Below are positions 1 through 8,605 of a DNA stretch of 30,178 nt, one piece after another. Made by a program: the position numbers and the translations under genes. This DNA comes from an uncultured Saprospiraceae bacterium (GTDB lineage Bacteria; Bacteroidota; Bacteroidia; Chitinophagales; Saprospiraceae): assembly GCA_938039305.1 (NCBI GenBank), contig CALHUZ010000217.1, positions 1 to 30,178 of the forward strand. The letters run 5' to 3'. Each line of letters begins with the position of its first letter. The stretch's first letter is position 1. The notes below the pieces were generated by a model that was given only the letters and a program-made list of their open reading frames with translations, was not told the DNA's origin and made no database searches.

Positions 1-3000
1 CTCCCGTTAAGTCATCTTCAAAACTCAAGTGCCAGATCAAACATACACCAGCTCCTGATGAATCAAAATTGAATACATTGGTTGTATCTATTTTTAGAAT
101 AGTCAAGCTTGTATCTGTGATCACCCAAGCACTGTTGGATCCACCGGAACCACTTAAGCTAACTGTAACAACTTGCGATACTGCATCATCTATGCAGATA
201 GACGCCATCGCACTTGAATCACTTAGCATAATCGTCCCTCCTGCTGCTTCACAAGGTGGAGCAGGACATGCATCGCCAGTAAGTCTTGTTATTGTTATTG
301 GATTAGAAAGTGAAAAACAACCGCCTAAGTTGGCAGCATTACTATCTATAGCAGCTCCCGTTAAGTCATCTTCAAAACTCAAGTGCCAGATCAAACATAC
401 ACCAGCTCCTGATGAATCAAAATTGAATACATTGGTTGTATCTATTTTTAGAATAGTCAAGCTTGTATCTGTCACCACCCATGCACTGTTGGAACCACTT
501 GAACCAGTTAGACTAACTGATATATCTTCTGATACGCCATCATCTATACAGATAGACGCCATCGTACTTGAATCGCCTAACGTGATCATTCCACCTGCTG
601 CTTCACAAGGTGGTGCAGGGCAATCATCACCTGCAGATCTATTCACTCTGATCGGATTAGAAAGCGCAAAGCAACCTGAGATATTATTAGCATTTGCATT
701 GAGTTCAACACCTGTCAGATCTCCATCGGCAACAAAATGCCAAATCAAGCATGATCCAGGATCTGTATTTTCAAGATCAAATGGCGGTGCGGTAGGCAAA
801 CCAAGGATAACACCAGAAGTGTCTGTAATCACCCATCCTTGACTTGTACCAGTAGCTCCAGATATATCTACATTAAATGCGTCAGAGACACCATCACCTA
901 CACAAATATCAATTGAAGTTTCTCCACCTTCTATAGTTAATGAACCTGCGACTACTTCGCATATTGACATCTCACAATCTTCTGAAGCGAATCTATTGAC
1001 TGTGATTGCATTTGATAATTCAAAACAGCCACCAAGATTAGCAGCATTAGCGCCTATTGAAGCACCAGTAAGATCATCCTCATAGCTTATGTTCCAAATC
1101 AAACAAACACCAGGGCCACGTGATTCTAAACTAAATACACTTGTATTAGTCTCAATGGCTAATATATTTAGACTTGAATCTGTTACTACAAATGCACTAT
1201 TAGAACCGCTCGATCCACTCAAGCTTACAATGACAAGATCTTCTTCATCATCACCTAAACAGACATTAGAAACTGTCGTCCCAGATTGATTGACAATACT
1301 TCCGCCGCTTACATCACAAGTAGGATTAGTAGTTCCTCCATCGCAATTTGCGCCAGAAACTCTATTTACAGTTAGAGCATTAGATAAAGCAAAGCATCCT
1401 GTAAGGTTCGCAGCATTAGCGCCTACATTTGCGCCAGCGAGATCATCTTCATAACTTATATGCCAGATCAAACAAACACCTGGTCCGCGTGACTCAAGAC
1501 TAAATACGGTTGTGTTCGTCTCGATCGCAAGTATATTTAGACTTGTATCCGTCAGGACGAAAGCGCTGTTAGATCCAACGGCTCCTGATTGTGAAACTAT
1601 AATTAGTTCTTCATCCTGATCATCCGTACATATCGTAACATTTGTATCTCCATTCTGATCTGTTATGCTTCCAGCTTCAACCTCACAAACACCTTGCATT
1701 GGACAATCACCTCCGCCCAATCTATTTACTGTTATAGAATTAGAAAGTGAAAAACAACCGCCTAAGTTAGCAGCATTACTATCTACTACAGCTCCGGTCA
1801 AATCATCTTCATAACTTAAATGCCAAATCAAGCATACGCCTGCACCCGCTGATTCTAAATCGAAAACATTAGTTGTATCTATCTTTAAAATATTCAAGGC
1901 AGTATCTGTAACCACCCATGAACTGTTAGTACCCAATGCTCTGGACAGACTAACCGTCACTAACTCCTCTATATCGTCATCAATGCATACTGTTGCTGAA
2001 GTGGTACCATCTTGAGTAGTAATTGAACCTCCGCTTATATCGCATAATACAGCACCGCCACAATCAGCCCCACTCAATCTGGTAACTGTTATCGAATTAG
2101 AAAGTGAAAAACAACCTCCTAAGTTAGCAGCGTTGCTATCTACAACAGCTCCTGTCAAATCATCTTCATAACTTATATGCCAGATCAAGCATACTCCTGC
2201 GCCTGCCGATTCTAAATCAAAAACATTGCTTGTATCTATTTCTAAAATATTCAGCGCAGTATCTGTAACTACCCAAGCACTATTACTACCACTTGCTCCT
2301 GTAAGACTTGCTGTCACTAATTCGGCAGCATCATCGTCTGTACATATCGTCGCTGCCAAGGAGCCATCTCCGGTAGTGATTGATCCGCCACTGACATCAC
2401 ATGATACAAAGCCAGGGCAATCCATACCACTTAATCTTGTAACACTTATAGAATTTGAAAGTGAAAAACAACCGCCTAAGTTAGCAGCGTTGCTATCTAC
2501 AACCGCTCCTGTCAAATCATCTTCATAACTTATATGCCAGATCAAGCACACGCCTGAGCCTGCTGATTCTAAATCAAAAACATTGCTTGTATCTATTTCC
2601 AAAATATTAAGCGCCGTATCTGTGATCACCCATGCACTATTAGTACCATTCGCTCCTGTAAGACTTGCTGTCACTAATTCAACAGTATCATCGTCTGTAC
2701 ATATCGTCGCTGCCAAGGAGCCATCTTGCGTAGTAATTGATCCGCCACTGACATCACATGATACAAAGCCAGGACAATCCATACCACTTAACCTTGTAAC
2801 TGTTATCGAATTAGAAAGTGAAAAACAACCGCCTAAGTTAGCAGCGTTGCTATCTACAACCGCTCCTGTCAAATCATCTTCATAACTTATATGCCAGATC
2901 AAGCATACTCCTGCGCCTGCCGATTCTAAATCAAAAATATTGCTTGTATCTATTTCTAAAATATTCAGCACTGTATCTGTAACTACCCAAGCACTATTAG

Positions 3001-3115
3001 TACCACTTGCTCCTGTAAGACTTACTGTTACTAATTCATCTACTGCGTCATCGATACAGATACTCACCTGAGTTAATCCATCTCCTTCTACGATAGACCC
3101 TCCGGATACATCACA
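1..3115 (-). repeat. Nine in-frame tandem repeats of about 357 bp
   Basis: The codons for LIWH recur with plus-strand anchors at 31, 385, 739, 1093, 1462, 1822, 2179, 2536 and 2893. Spacings are 354, 354, 354, 369, 360, 357, 357 and 357 bp, all multiples of three, so the reading frame is kept. The first unit begins at the CDVSGG cysteine codon (3113-3115); the ninth is cut by the window edge. Units fall into blocks: 1822-2893 are close to one another, 1093 and 1462 resemble each other, and 31 and 385 are locally identical. Confidence 0.92.
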
Positions 3116-3637
3116 AAGAGCAGCATTCTCTGCACATTCAGTACCCGAGCCCACATAATAATCAGTCGCAGCATCTCCAGTGCCATCATATATCAAAGCG
3201 CTTTCATCAGAAAAAGCAGTTGCTCTTTCACCAACTGTCCATATGCCCGCACTTACAGCTACTGATTCTCTACTTACACCTGATGGGTCACCCCATATCA
3301 CGTAGTCCACAATACTTGCTGGGTCTGCGAAATCTCCTGAACTATATATACCCAATTCGCCACCAGCTGTAGGGAATGCAAAATTCGTAGTGACAACTAC
3401 ATATTCACTTGGATTTAAGCTAATCGTTCCACATGAAGCATTTAAAGCACCTATCCTATCATACTGAGGACGTGCACAAAGCCAATATTGATCTAGGTTA
3501 ACTGTATCAAGACCTTGGTTATGTATCTCAACTTGGTTATCCGATATAATCTCGGAGATAACTATTTGAGACTGGACCACGAAGGCCATCAATGTAAAGA
3601 GTGAAGTAATTAATAAAGTAGTGTAAGGCTTTTGCAT
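1..3637 (-). CDS. Giant secreted repeat protein, partial (3' end beyond window)
   Basis: Open minus-strand frame from an ATG at 3637 to the left edge, at least 1212 codons. I checked the frame for stops in detail over about 1-1820 and by translation over about 2700-3637, and found none. The N-terminus is a signal peptide (hydrophobic stretch at residues 7-21, likely cleavage after VQS). Residues 24 to about 165 resemble a lamin-tail-type beta domain: VISEI, then VEIHN, YWLC, GELGIYS and VDYVIWG. From about residue 175 the protein is tandem repeats of 118-123 residues, each with ICxDD, VTVSLTG, SAWVVTD, GVCLIWH, EDDLTGA, GGCFSLSN and a DCPG/CDVSGG junction. Several Cys per repeat are conserved, suggesting disulphides. 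Such repeats occur in large Bacteroidota surface proteins, usually T9SS cargo; the C-terminal sorting domain would lie outside the window. The role is unknown; adhesin or matrix protein is inference. No convincing promoter was seen. Confidence 0.85.
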   Translation of the reverse strand, partial: MQKPYTTLLITSLFTLMAFVVQSQIVISEIISDNQVEIHNQGLDTVNLDQYWLCARPQYDRIGALNASCGTISLNPSEYVVVTTNFAFPTAGGELGIYSSGDFADPASIVDYVIWGDPSGVSRESVAVSAGIWTVGERATAFSDESALIYDGTGDAATDYYVGSGTECAENAALCDVSGGSIVEGDGLTQVSICIDDAVDELVTVSLTGASGTNSAWVVTDTVLNILEIDTSNIFDLESAGAGVCLIWHISYEDDLTGAVVDSNAANLGGCFSLSNSITVTRLSGMDCPGFVSCDVSGGSITTQDGSLAATICTDDDTVELVTASLTGANGTNSAWVITDTALNILEIDTSNVFDLESAGSGVCLIWHISYEDDLTGAVVDSNAANLGGCFSLSNSISVTRLSGMDCPGFVSCDVSGGSITTGDGSLAATICTDDDAAELVTASLTGASGSNSAWVVTDTALNILEIDTSNVFDLESAGAGVCLIWHISYEDDLTGAVVDSNAANLGGCFSLSNSITVTRLSGADCGGAVLCDISGGSITTQDGTTSATVCIDDDIEELVTVSLSRALGTNSSWVVTDTALNILKIDTTNVFDLESAGAGVCLIWHLSYEDDLTGAVVDSNAANLGGCFSLSNSITVNRLGGGDCPMQGVCEVEAGSITDQNGDTNVTICTDDQDEELIIVSQSGAVGSNSAFVLTDTSLNILAIETNTTVFSLESRGPGVCLIWHISYEDDLAGANVGANAANLTGCFALSNALTVNRVSGANCDGGTTNPTCDVSGGSIVNQSGTTVSNVCLGDDEEDLVIVSLSGSSGSNSAFVVTDSSLNILAIETNTSVFSLESRGPGVCLIWNISYEDDLTGASIGANAANLGGCFELSNAITVNRFASEDCEMSICEVVAGSLTIEGGETSIDICVGDGVSDAFNVDISGATGTSQGWVITDTSGVILGLPTAPPFDLENTDPGSCLIWHFVADGDLTGVELNANANNISGCFALSNPIRVNRSAGDDCPAPPCEAAGGMITLGDSSTMASICIDDGVSEDISVSLTGSSGSNSAWVVTDTSLTILKIDTTNVFNFDSSGAGVCLIWHLSFEDDLTGAAIDSNAANLGGCFSLSNPITITRLTGDACPAPPCEAAGGTIMLSDSSAMASICIDDAVSQVVTVSLSGSGGSNSAWVITDTSLTILKIDTTNVFNFDSSGAGVCLIWHLSFEDDLTG

Positions 3638-3952
3638 AGTTATAAGGTTTCAATTGTTAATCAATTTGCACGGTCATATAAGCCACATGATTGAGGCTAA
3701 TAGTGATCCATCAGAACTCATAGAGAGTTCTAAAATCATGTTCTGGGAAACAAGGACAATGAAGAGGAGACGCTTAGTTGATGCTCCGTCTTAACTTATA
3801 CAATGATCTAACTAAGATACCTATTATTTCCAAGGGTTTACCCGAGAGAGGCGATTGAGATCATAGACGGGAGAGATGATGTAAAAGATATCAAATAAAA
3901 AAGGCCTTGATAGTGATACTATCAAGGCCTTCAAAAATATATTTTATAGCTA
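3638..3952. other. Intergenic region, 315 bp, no gene seen
   Basis: This lies between the repeat-protein start and the end of rpsT. It holds the rpsT terminator near 3893-3931 and a small 7-bp hairpin (AGAACTC/GAGTTCT, about 3713-3731). I see no plausible ORF and no exact TAnnTTTG promoter facing the repeat protein; part is presumably its 5' untranslated region. Confidence 0.6.
3893..3931 (-). terminator. Rho-independent terminator after rpsT
   Basis: A perfect 14-bp inverted repeat, AAGGCCTTGATAGT (3901-3914) with ACTATCAAGGCCTT (3918-3931), around a 3-nt loop. On the minus strand it is followed by a T-rich tail (TTTTTTATTTG), and it starts about 20 bp after the rpsT stop. Confidence 0.9.
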
Positions 3953-4210
3953 TTAGCTTGCTAAAGAAGTTACAAACTTCTGAAGTTTACCTTTTACGTT
4001 AGCTGCTTTGTTTTTATGCCATAGATTGCGCTTTGCAAGCTTGTCAATCATAGAAACTACCTTAGGAAAAAGAGTAGTTGCCTCACCTGCGTCAGACATT
4101 TCTCTAAGCTTGGCTATAGCTGATCTTGTAGATTTCTTGTAGTATCTATTGCGAAGTCTTTTCTTCTCATCCTGTCTGATTCGCTTCTTAGCCGATAAAT
4201 GATGTGCCAT
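3953..4210 (-). CDS. rpsT: 30S ribosomal protein S20
   Basis: 85 aa and highly basic. The N-terminus MAHHLSAKKRIRQDEKKRLRN and the central YYKKSTRSAIAKL segment are typical of bacterial S20, which binds 16S rRNA early in 30S assembly. The length matches the family (about 85-90 aa). The gene is monocistronic: it has its own consensus promoter 34 bp upstream and a strong terminator just downstream, and is divergent from sucA. S20 is autoregulated in some bacteria; nothing here shows that. Confidence 0.97.
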   Translation of the reverse strand: MAHHLSAKKRIRQDEKKRLRNRYYKKSTRSAIAKLREMSDAGEATTLFPKVVSMIDKLAKRNLWHKNKAANVKGKLQKFVTSLAS

Positions 4211-4243
4211 TAGATTACTTTATTGCTTTTATCAAAAGAGGCG

Positions 4244-4274
4244 CAAATGTAATTCTTTTTTCGGTAATGTGAAA
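4244..4274 (-). promoter_or_regulatory. Bacteroidota-type promoter of rpsT
   Basis: On the minus strand TACATTTG (plus 4244-4251) matches the -7 consensus TAnnTTTG exactly. TTTC (4271-4274) lies 19 bp upstream at the -33 position, one base from TTTG. The predicted start leaves a 5' leader of roughly 28 nt. Confidence 0.75.
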
Positions 4275-4375
4275 GGGTAAGAAAAGATGTTAATCTATAT
4301 AGATTTTGATCATATGTCGTTAGGAAATCATTATTTGCATCATCTTTGCTATAGACAAGATATACTAATAAAACA

Positions 4376-7126
4376 ATGGCTGATTATTCTTACGTATTTA
4401 ACGCGCATCCATCATACATCGATACTGTCTACAAGAAGTATCTCGAGGACCCATCCAGTGTAGAAGACGGTTGGAGATCATTCTTCCAGGGCTATGAGTT
4501 TGGCCAGAACAAGAATGGCCAAAGTTCAGCAGGACCCGGAGCAGCTTCATTAGCTGCGGGGAAAGCGCCTAATTTAAACACAGAATTTGGCGTTCAGTCT
4601 ATCATTCATGGTTTTAGAAGTAGAGGTCATCTGCTCAGTCAAACAAACCCAATAAGAGATAGGCAGGATAGAAGTCCACATTTGGACCTATCGGACTATA
4701 ACTTAAAAGAAGAGGATCTTAGTCGAACATACCTTTCTGGGGATGAAATCGGTATGCCCAATTCAACTCTTCAAGAGATCATTGATCGCTTAAGAACATT
4801 GTACTGTGGTCATATAGGCTTCGAATATGCTCATATAGAGAATAAAGACAAGAGAATGTGGCTCCGCGACAAGATCGAGAATCGTGAGCTTAGTAAGTCA
4901 TATGGACTAAGTATAGAGAAGAAAAAAAGAATTTTAGAGAAATTAAATGGAGCCGTTGGCTTCGAAAGTTTTCTCAATACTAAATATGTAGGCCAAAAGA
5001 GGTTTTCACTTGAAGGAGGTGAAAGCGCCATAGCAGCTTTAGACGCTATCATCAGAGAAGGTGCTTCTAAAGGTGTAAAAGAAGTTGTGATAGGGATGGC
5101 ACATAGAGGTAGACTCAATGTGCTGGCCAATATCATGGGCAAAACCTATGATCATGTATTTAATGAATTTGAGGGTAATGCGATGCCAGACCTTAATCTA
5201 GGGGATGGAGATGTAAAGTATCACTTGGGCTATTCTTCCATTGTCAAAGTGAGAGAAGGTCAAGAAGTACATCTTAAGTTAGTTCCCAACCCTTCGCACC
5301 TCGAGTCTGTGGACCCAGTTGTAGAAGGATTTAGCCGAGCTAAAGCAGATATCTTGTATGGCAGTGACTATGATCAGATACTACCTATCCTGATTCATGG
5401 AGACGCTGCAGTAGCTGGACAAGGCATAGTGTACGAGACGGTTCAGATGAGTCAGTTAGAAGGTTACTATACAGGAGGAACGATTCACTTTGTGATTAAT
5501 AATCAGGTAGGATTCACAACGGACTTTGAAGATGCAAGATCTTCAACTTATTGCACGGGTGCAGCAAGCTTAGTTCAAGCCCCTGTATTTCATGTCAATG
5601 GTGATGATCCCGAGGCCGTAGTCTTTGCAGTTGAATTAGCAACCCAGTATAGACAAGAATTCAATAATGATGTCTTTATAGACATGGTGTGTTATCGACG
5701 TCATGGCCACAACGAAGGAGATGATCCGAAGTTTACGCAGCCTGAGATGTACAAGTACATCGATGATCACAAGAACATAAGAGAGATATATGTAAAACAA
5801 CTTGTCGAACAAGGAGAAGTTGAAAAAGTAATGGCTGAAAATCTTGAAAAAGGATTTTGGGATGATCTACAAGCGAGGCTTGATTCTGTGAAGCAAAAGC
5901 CGCTTCCTTATGTGTATCAACAACCAGAACAAGAATGGCGGTCTTTGAGAAAGACTAAAGACGCTAAAGACTTTCAGCGTTCTCCCGAGACTGGTATCGA
6001 TAAGAAAACATTAGACAAGATTTTAGATCACCTAATGACCATCCCTGAAGGTTTTGAACCACTTGGCAAGGTCAATAGATTACAAAAAGGAAAGAGAAAG
6101 TTACTTGATGCTAATAACTTAGACTGGGCGCTTGCCGAGCTATGTTCTTATGGCTCTATTCTTCTGGAAGGGAGTGATGTAAGGATGAGTGGCCAAGACG
6201 TCAAAAGAGGTACATTCTCTCATCGTCATGCCATCTTCCGTGATGCAAAAACTTATAAAGAGTATAATCGACTGCAAGAGATAGAAGGTAACAATTCTAA
6301 ATTTAGAATTTTCAATTCCTTCTTATCTGAGTTTGCAGTATTAGGTTTTGAATATGGCTATTCTCTTGCTTCGCCATCAACACTTGTGATATGGGAAGCA
6401 CAATTTGGAGATTTCTATAATGGAGCTCAGACTATCGTTGACCAATATATCACTGCAGGTGAAAGTAAATGGCAACGCATGAGTGGGCTCGTGATGCTAT
6501 TGCCTCACGGATATGAAGGCCAAGGGCCGGAACATTCAAGTTCAAGAATTGAAAGATTCTTGCAACAAGGGGCAGAGTTCAATATTACGATTGCAAATAT
6601 TACTACGCCTGCTAACTTCTTCCATGCAATGAGAAGACAGCTGGCTCGAGAATTTAGAAAGCCATTAATTGTAATGTCTCCTAAGAGTCTGCTGAGACAT
6701 CCACTTTGTGTATCTGCAAAAGAAGATTTCCTAACAGGTACTAATTTTAAAGAAACCTTTGACGATACTTTTGTAAAAAGCAAAGATGTCAAGACTCTTT
6801 TAATTTGTACTGGAAAGATCTACTTTGACCTTTTAGCTCACCAACAAGAGCATGGCCGAAAGGATGTCGCCATAGTTAGATTAGAGCAGATATATCCTTA
6901 TCCAATGGAACAAATGGATGCCATCTTTAAAAAGTACAAGTCTGCTAAAGTTAAGTGGGTACAAGAAGAGCCGCAAAATATGGGCGCTTGGCAATACCTC
7001 AATAGCTTCTGGAGAGATGACAAAATAGATGTTGTGTCACGAAAAGTGAAAGCTTCTCCAGCAACAGGATTTAAGAAAGTACACGAGGGCCAACAAAAAG
7101 AAATAGTAGATACTGCTTTTCAGTAA
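4376..7126 (+). CDS. sucA: 2-oxoglutarate dehydrogenase E1 component
   Basis: 916 aa, near the usual 930. Thiamine-diphosphate enzyme that decarboxylates 2-oxoglutarate and passes the succinyl group to the E2 lipoyl arm in the TCA cycle; cytoplasmic. The N-terminal E2-contact segment is present (SYIDTVYKKYLEDPSSVEDGW, residues 13-33). Catalytic-core motifs are GMAHRGRLNVLAN (240-252), HGDAAVAGQG (341-350), HFVINNQVGFTTD (371-383), the ThDP/Mg segment GDDPEAV (409-415) and RRHGHNEGDDP (441-451). The C-terminal transketolase-like half includes GHEGQGPEHSS-type sequence and a closing SPATGF. The expected partner sucB (E2) does not follow; the next gene converges from the other strand 17 bp away. 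The upstream region has only a near-consensus -7 box (CATCTTTG, 4341-4348). Confidence 0.97.
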   Translation: MADYSYVFNAHPSYIDTVYKKYLEDPSSVEDGWRSFFQGYEFGQNKNGQSSAGPGAASLAAGKAPNLNTEFGVQSIIHGFRSRGHLLSQTNPIRDRQDRSPHLDLSDYNLKEEDLSRTYLSGDEIGMPNSTLQEIIDRLRTLYCGHIGFEYAHIENKDKRMWLRDKIENRELSKSYGLSIEKKKRILEKLNGAVGFESFLNTKYVGQKRFSLEGGESAIAALDAIIREGASKGVKEVVIGMAHRGRLNVLANIMGKTYDHVFNEFEGNAMPDLNLGDGDVKYHLGYSSIVKVREGQEVHLKLVPNPSHLESVDPVVEGFSRAKADILYGSDYDQILPILIHGDAAVAGQGIVYETVQMSQLEGYYTGGTIHFVINNQVGFTTDFEDARSSTYCTGAASLVQAPVFHVNGDDPEAVVFAVELATQYRQEFNNDVFIDMVCYRRHGHNEGDDPKFTQPEMYKYIDDHKNIREIYVKQLVEQGEVEKVMAENLEKGFWDDLQARLDSVKQKPLPYVYQQPEQEWRSLRKTKDAKDFQRSPETGIDKKTLDKILDHLMTIPEGFEPLGKVNRLQKGKRKLLDANNLDWALAELCSYGSILLEGSDVRMSGQDVKRGTFSHRHAIFRDAKTYKEYNRLQEIEGNNSKFRIFNSFLSEFAVLGFEYGYSLASPSTLVIWEAQFGDFYNGAQTIVDQYITAGESKWQRMSGLVMLLPHGYEGQGPEHSSSRIERFLQQGAEFNITIANITTPANFFHAMRRQLAREFRKPLIVMSPKSLLRHPLCVSAKEDFLTGTNFKETFDDTFVKSKDVKTLLICTGKIYFDLLAHQQEHGRKDVAIVRLEQIYPYPMEQMDAIFKKYKSAKVKWVQEEPQNMGAWQYLNSFWRDDKIDVVSRKVKASPATGFKKVHEGQQKEIVDTAFQ

Positions 7127-7143
7127 AGCTTAGTTCTTTCTAA

Positions 7144-8595
7144 TTATTGAATCACTATCTTTTCAATAGTGATGCCTTCACTGGTGTAAATGTATGCCGC
7201 GTAGACACCACCTGGCAGGCTTTCTATATTCACCTCTGCGAACTGGGCGTCAAAAGCACGACTATAAAGTGTGCTTCCGTCTATGCTATATAGAGCAACG
7301 GATTCTATCTTACTCGGAGACTCTATATAGAGCAAATCCGAAGTAGGATTGGGATAGATTCTCATGTCTAAATTGACCACAGGTATGGTAGGTGTAGTAC
7401 TATCAACAAAGCCAAAAAGCCAAGGCACGCCTGTATTAAGCGCAGGCACAATACAGTCTCCATGATCTAAATTACGTCCACCAGAAACATCCTCTGCTCT
7501 TGTATTTACAGCTCCTCTCAGATTCATCACTGAATCGGCGATTATACTATTCTCAAATGGAACTTGATCATCAGTTGGACAGTAGAGCATCAAAACTGGA
7601 GCTTTAGGTGCCCAGTCAAATACATCACTTTCTCGTAGTGCTACATTGAATAAATAATCTTCCTCATTTTCTAAAAGATTGAGAATGCTATCCTTAAATA
7701 TTTGCTTTGGAATAAAAGTCCCAGTCTCTTGAATTAGTGTTGAAACAATTGATGGATTCAAATCAAATAAACCATTGCCTGTTGAAATAAAATCCTCTAT
7801 AGCAGGAAGAAACGGCTCCCGAAACATTTCAGATTCATGATTATAAAGAGATGGGTATATTTCTTTTATAGCTCGAGTACTATAGACTAAGTAAGCTGGG
7901 AAATTATAAGGCTCATCTGTGAATACAATGTTCTTCATCACTCCAGAAATACTGTAAGGTCCACTCATCGGAAGAGAAGCAGTTACTTCATATCTTTCTG
8001 GAATCACTTCTTCAATATATTGATGCAGGGCCATCGCAGAATGACCTCCTTGAGAATACCCAGTTAAGAACAATTGCTCATTCCAACTGATGTCATTTTC
8101 AGTCATCCAAGCCAAAACTGCATCCATCATCTCTACGGCAGCAGTAGCTTCTGTCTCAGCATGCACATACGGATGAAATCCACGTGACGTACCCATACCT
8201 AATAAATCTGGAGCAATAACCGCCATATTCTTTGCAGCGAAAAGTGCACCTAATTGATATGCCCCTGCTAACTCGGAAGGAACATCATCACGACCATCAG
8301 TAGTACCGTGTTGGTATACTAGAAGTGGAATCGAGCCCTGTATATCATCAGGCAACATCAATAGTCCAGAAGCCGTATCTGGCATCATGTCAGATCCCGT
8401 AGCAGTGTAAGTCACTCTATAAATATCGACAGAATTTTCAAGCGTTACATTTATACCCAGTGCGAATAAAAGTAATTGTCCACCACCTTGAGAAAATGGA
8501 TCTTCCGGTTCTATAGTTATAATTTTTTGGCTCGACAGATTAAAATTCGCTAAGACTAACGAGAATAGAATGAAAACTGTAAATAACCTTTTCAT
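7144..8595 (-). CDS. Secreted alpha/beta hydrolase with T9SS sorting domain
   Basis: 483 aa. A signal peptide (residues 1 to about 22, ending SSQ) is followed by an alpha/beta-hydrolase domain, about 40-400. The pieces seen are an oxyanion-type YQHGTTDG (94-101), APDLLGMG (128-135), the nucleophile elbow GYSQGGH with Ser181, an acid candidate in PTDDQVP (Asp342 or 343) and His378 in LDHGDC. The last 75 residues (YPNPTSD at about 414-420, ending IEKIVIQ) form a type A T9SS C-terminal sorting domain, so the protein is probably exported and anchored or released at the surface. Likely an esterase or lipase of the secretory lipase group; the substrate cannot be read. It starts 10 bp after the thiolase gene, so the two are probably cotranscribed. 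Confidence 0.85.
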   Translation of the reverse strand: MKRLFTVFILFSLVLANFNLSSQKIITIEPEDPFSQGGGQLLLFALGINVTLENSVDIYRVTYTATGSDMMPDTASGLLMLPDDIQGSIPLLVYQHGTTDGRDDVPSELAGAYQLGALFAAKNMAVIAPDLLGMGTSRGFHPYVHAETEATAAVEMMDAVLAWMTENDISWNEQLFLTGYSQGGHSAMALHQYIEEVIPERYEVTASLPMSGPYSISGVMKNIVFTDEPYNFPAYLVYSTRAIKEIYPSLYNHESEMFREPFLPAIEDFISTGNGLFDLNPSIVSTLIQETGTFIPKQIFKDSILNLLENEEDYLFNVALRESDVFDWAPKAPVLMLYCPTDDQVPFENSIIADSVMNLRGAVNTRAEDVSGGRNLDHGDCIVPALNTGVPWLFGFVDSTTPTIPVVNLDMRIYPNPTSDLLYIESPSKIESVALYSIDGSTLYSRAFDAQFAEVNIESLPGGVYAAYIYTSEGITIEKIVIQ

Positions 8596-8605
8596 ATGCC
8601 TAACT

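Noticed and set aside
69..2885. Several plus-strand open frames (69-842, 1089-1289, 2226-2528, 2583-2885) in the repeat region
   Set aside because: They are the reverse strand of the repeat-protein gene; their resemblance to one another just mirrors the tandem repeats. The minus frame has a signal peptide and conserved domains.
1..3115. Regularly spaced repeats as a possible CRISPR array
   Set aside because: The unit is about 357 bp, in frame and coding; there are no short repeats with unique spacers.
3713..3731. Hairpin AGAACTC/GAGTTCT in the rpsT-repeat-protein gap
   Set aside because: Short, no T-run, no partner site; no function can be supported.
4341..4348. CATCTTTG as a sucA promoter
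   Set aside because: One mismatch in the -7 box and no -33 TTTG at 19-21 bp; mentioned under sucA but not called.
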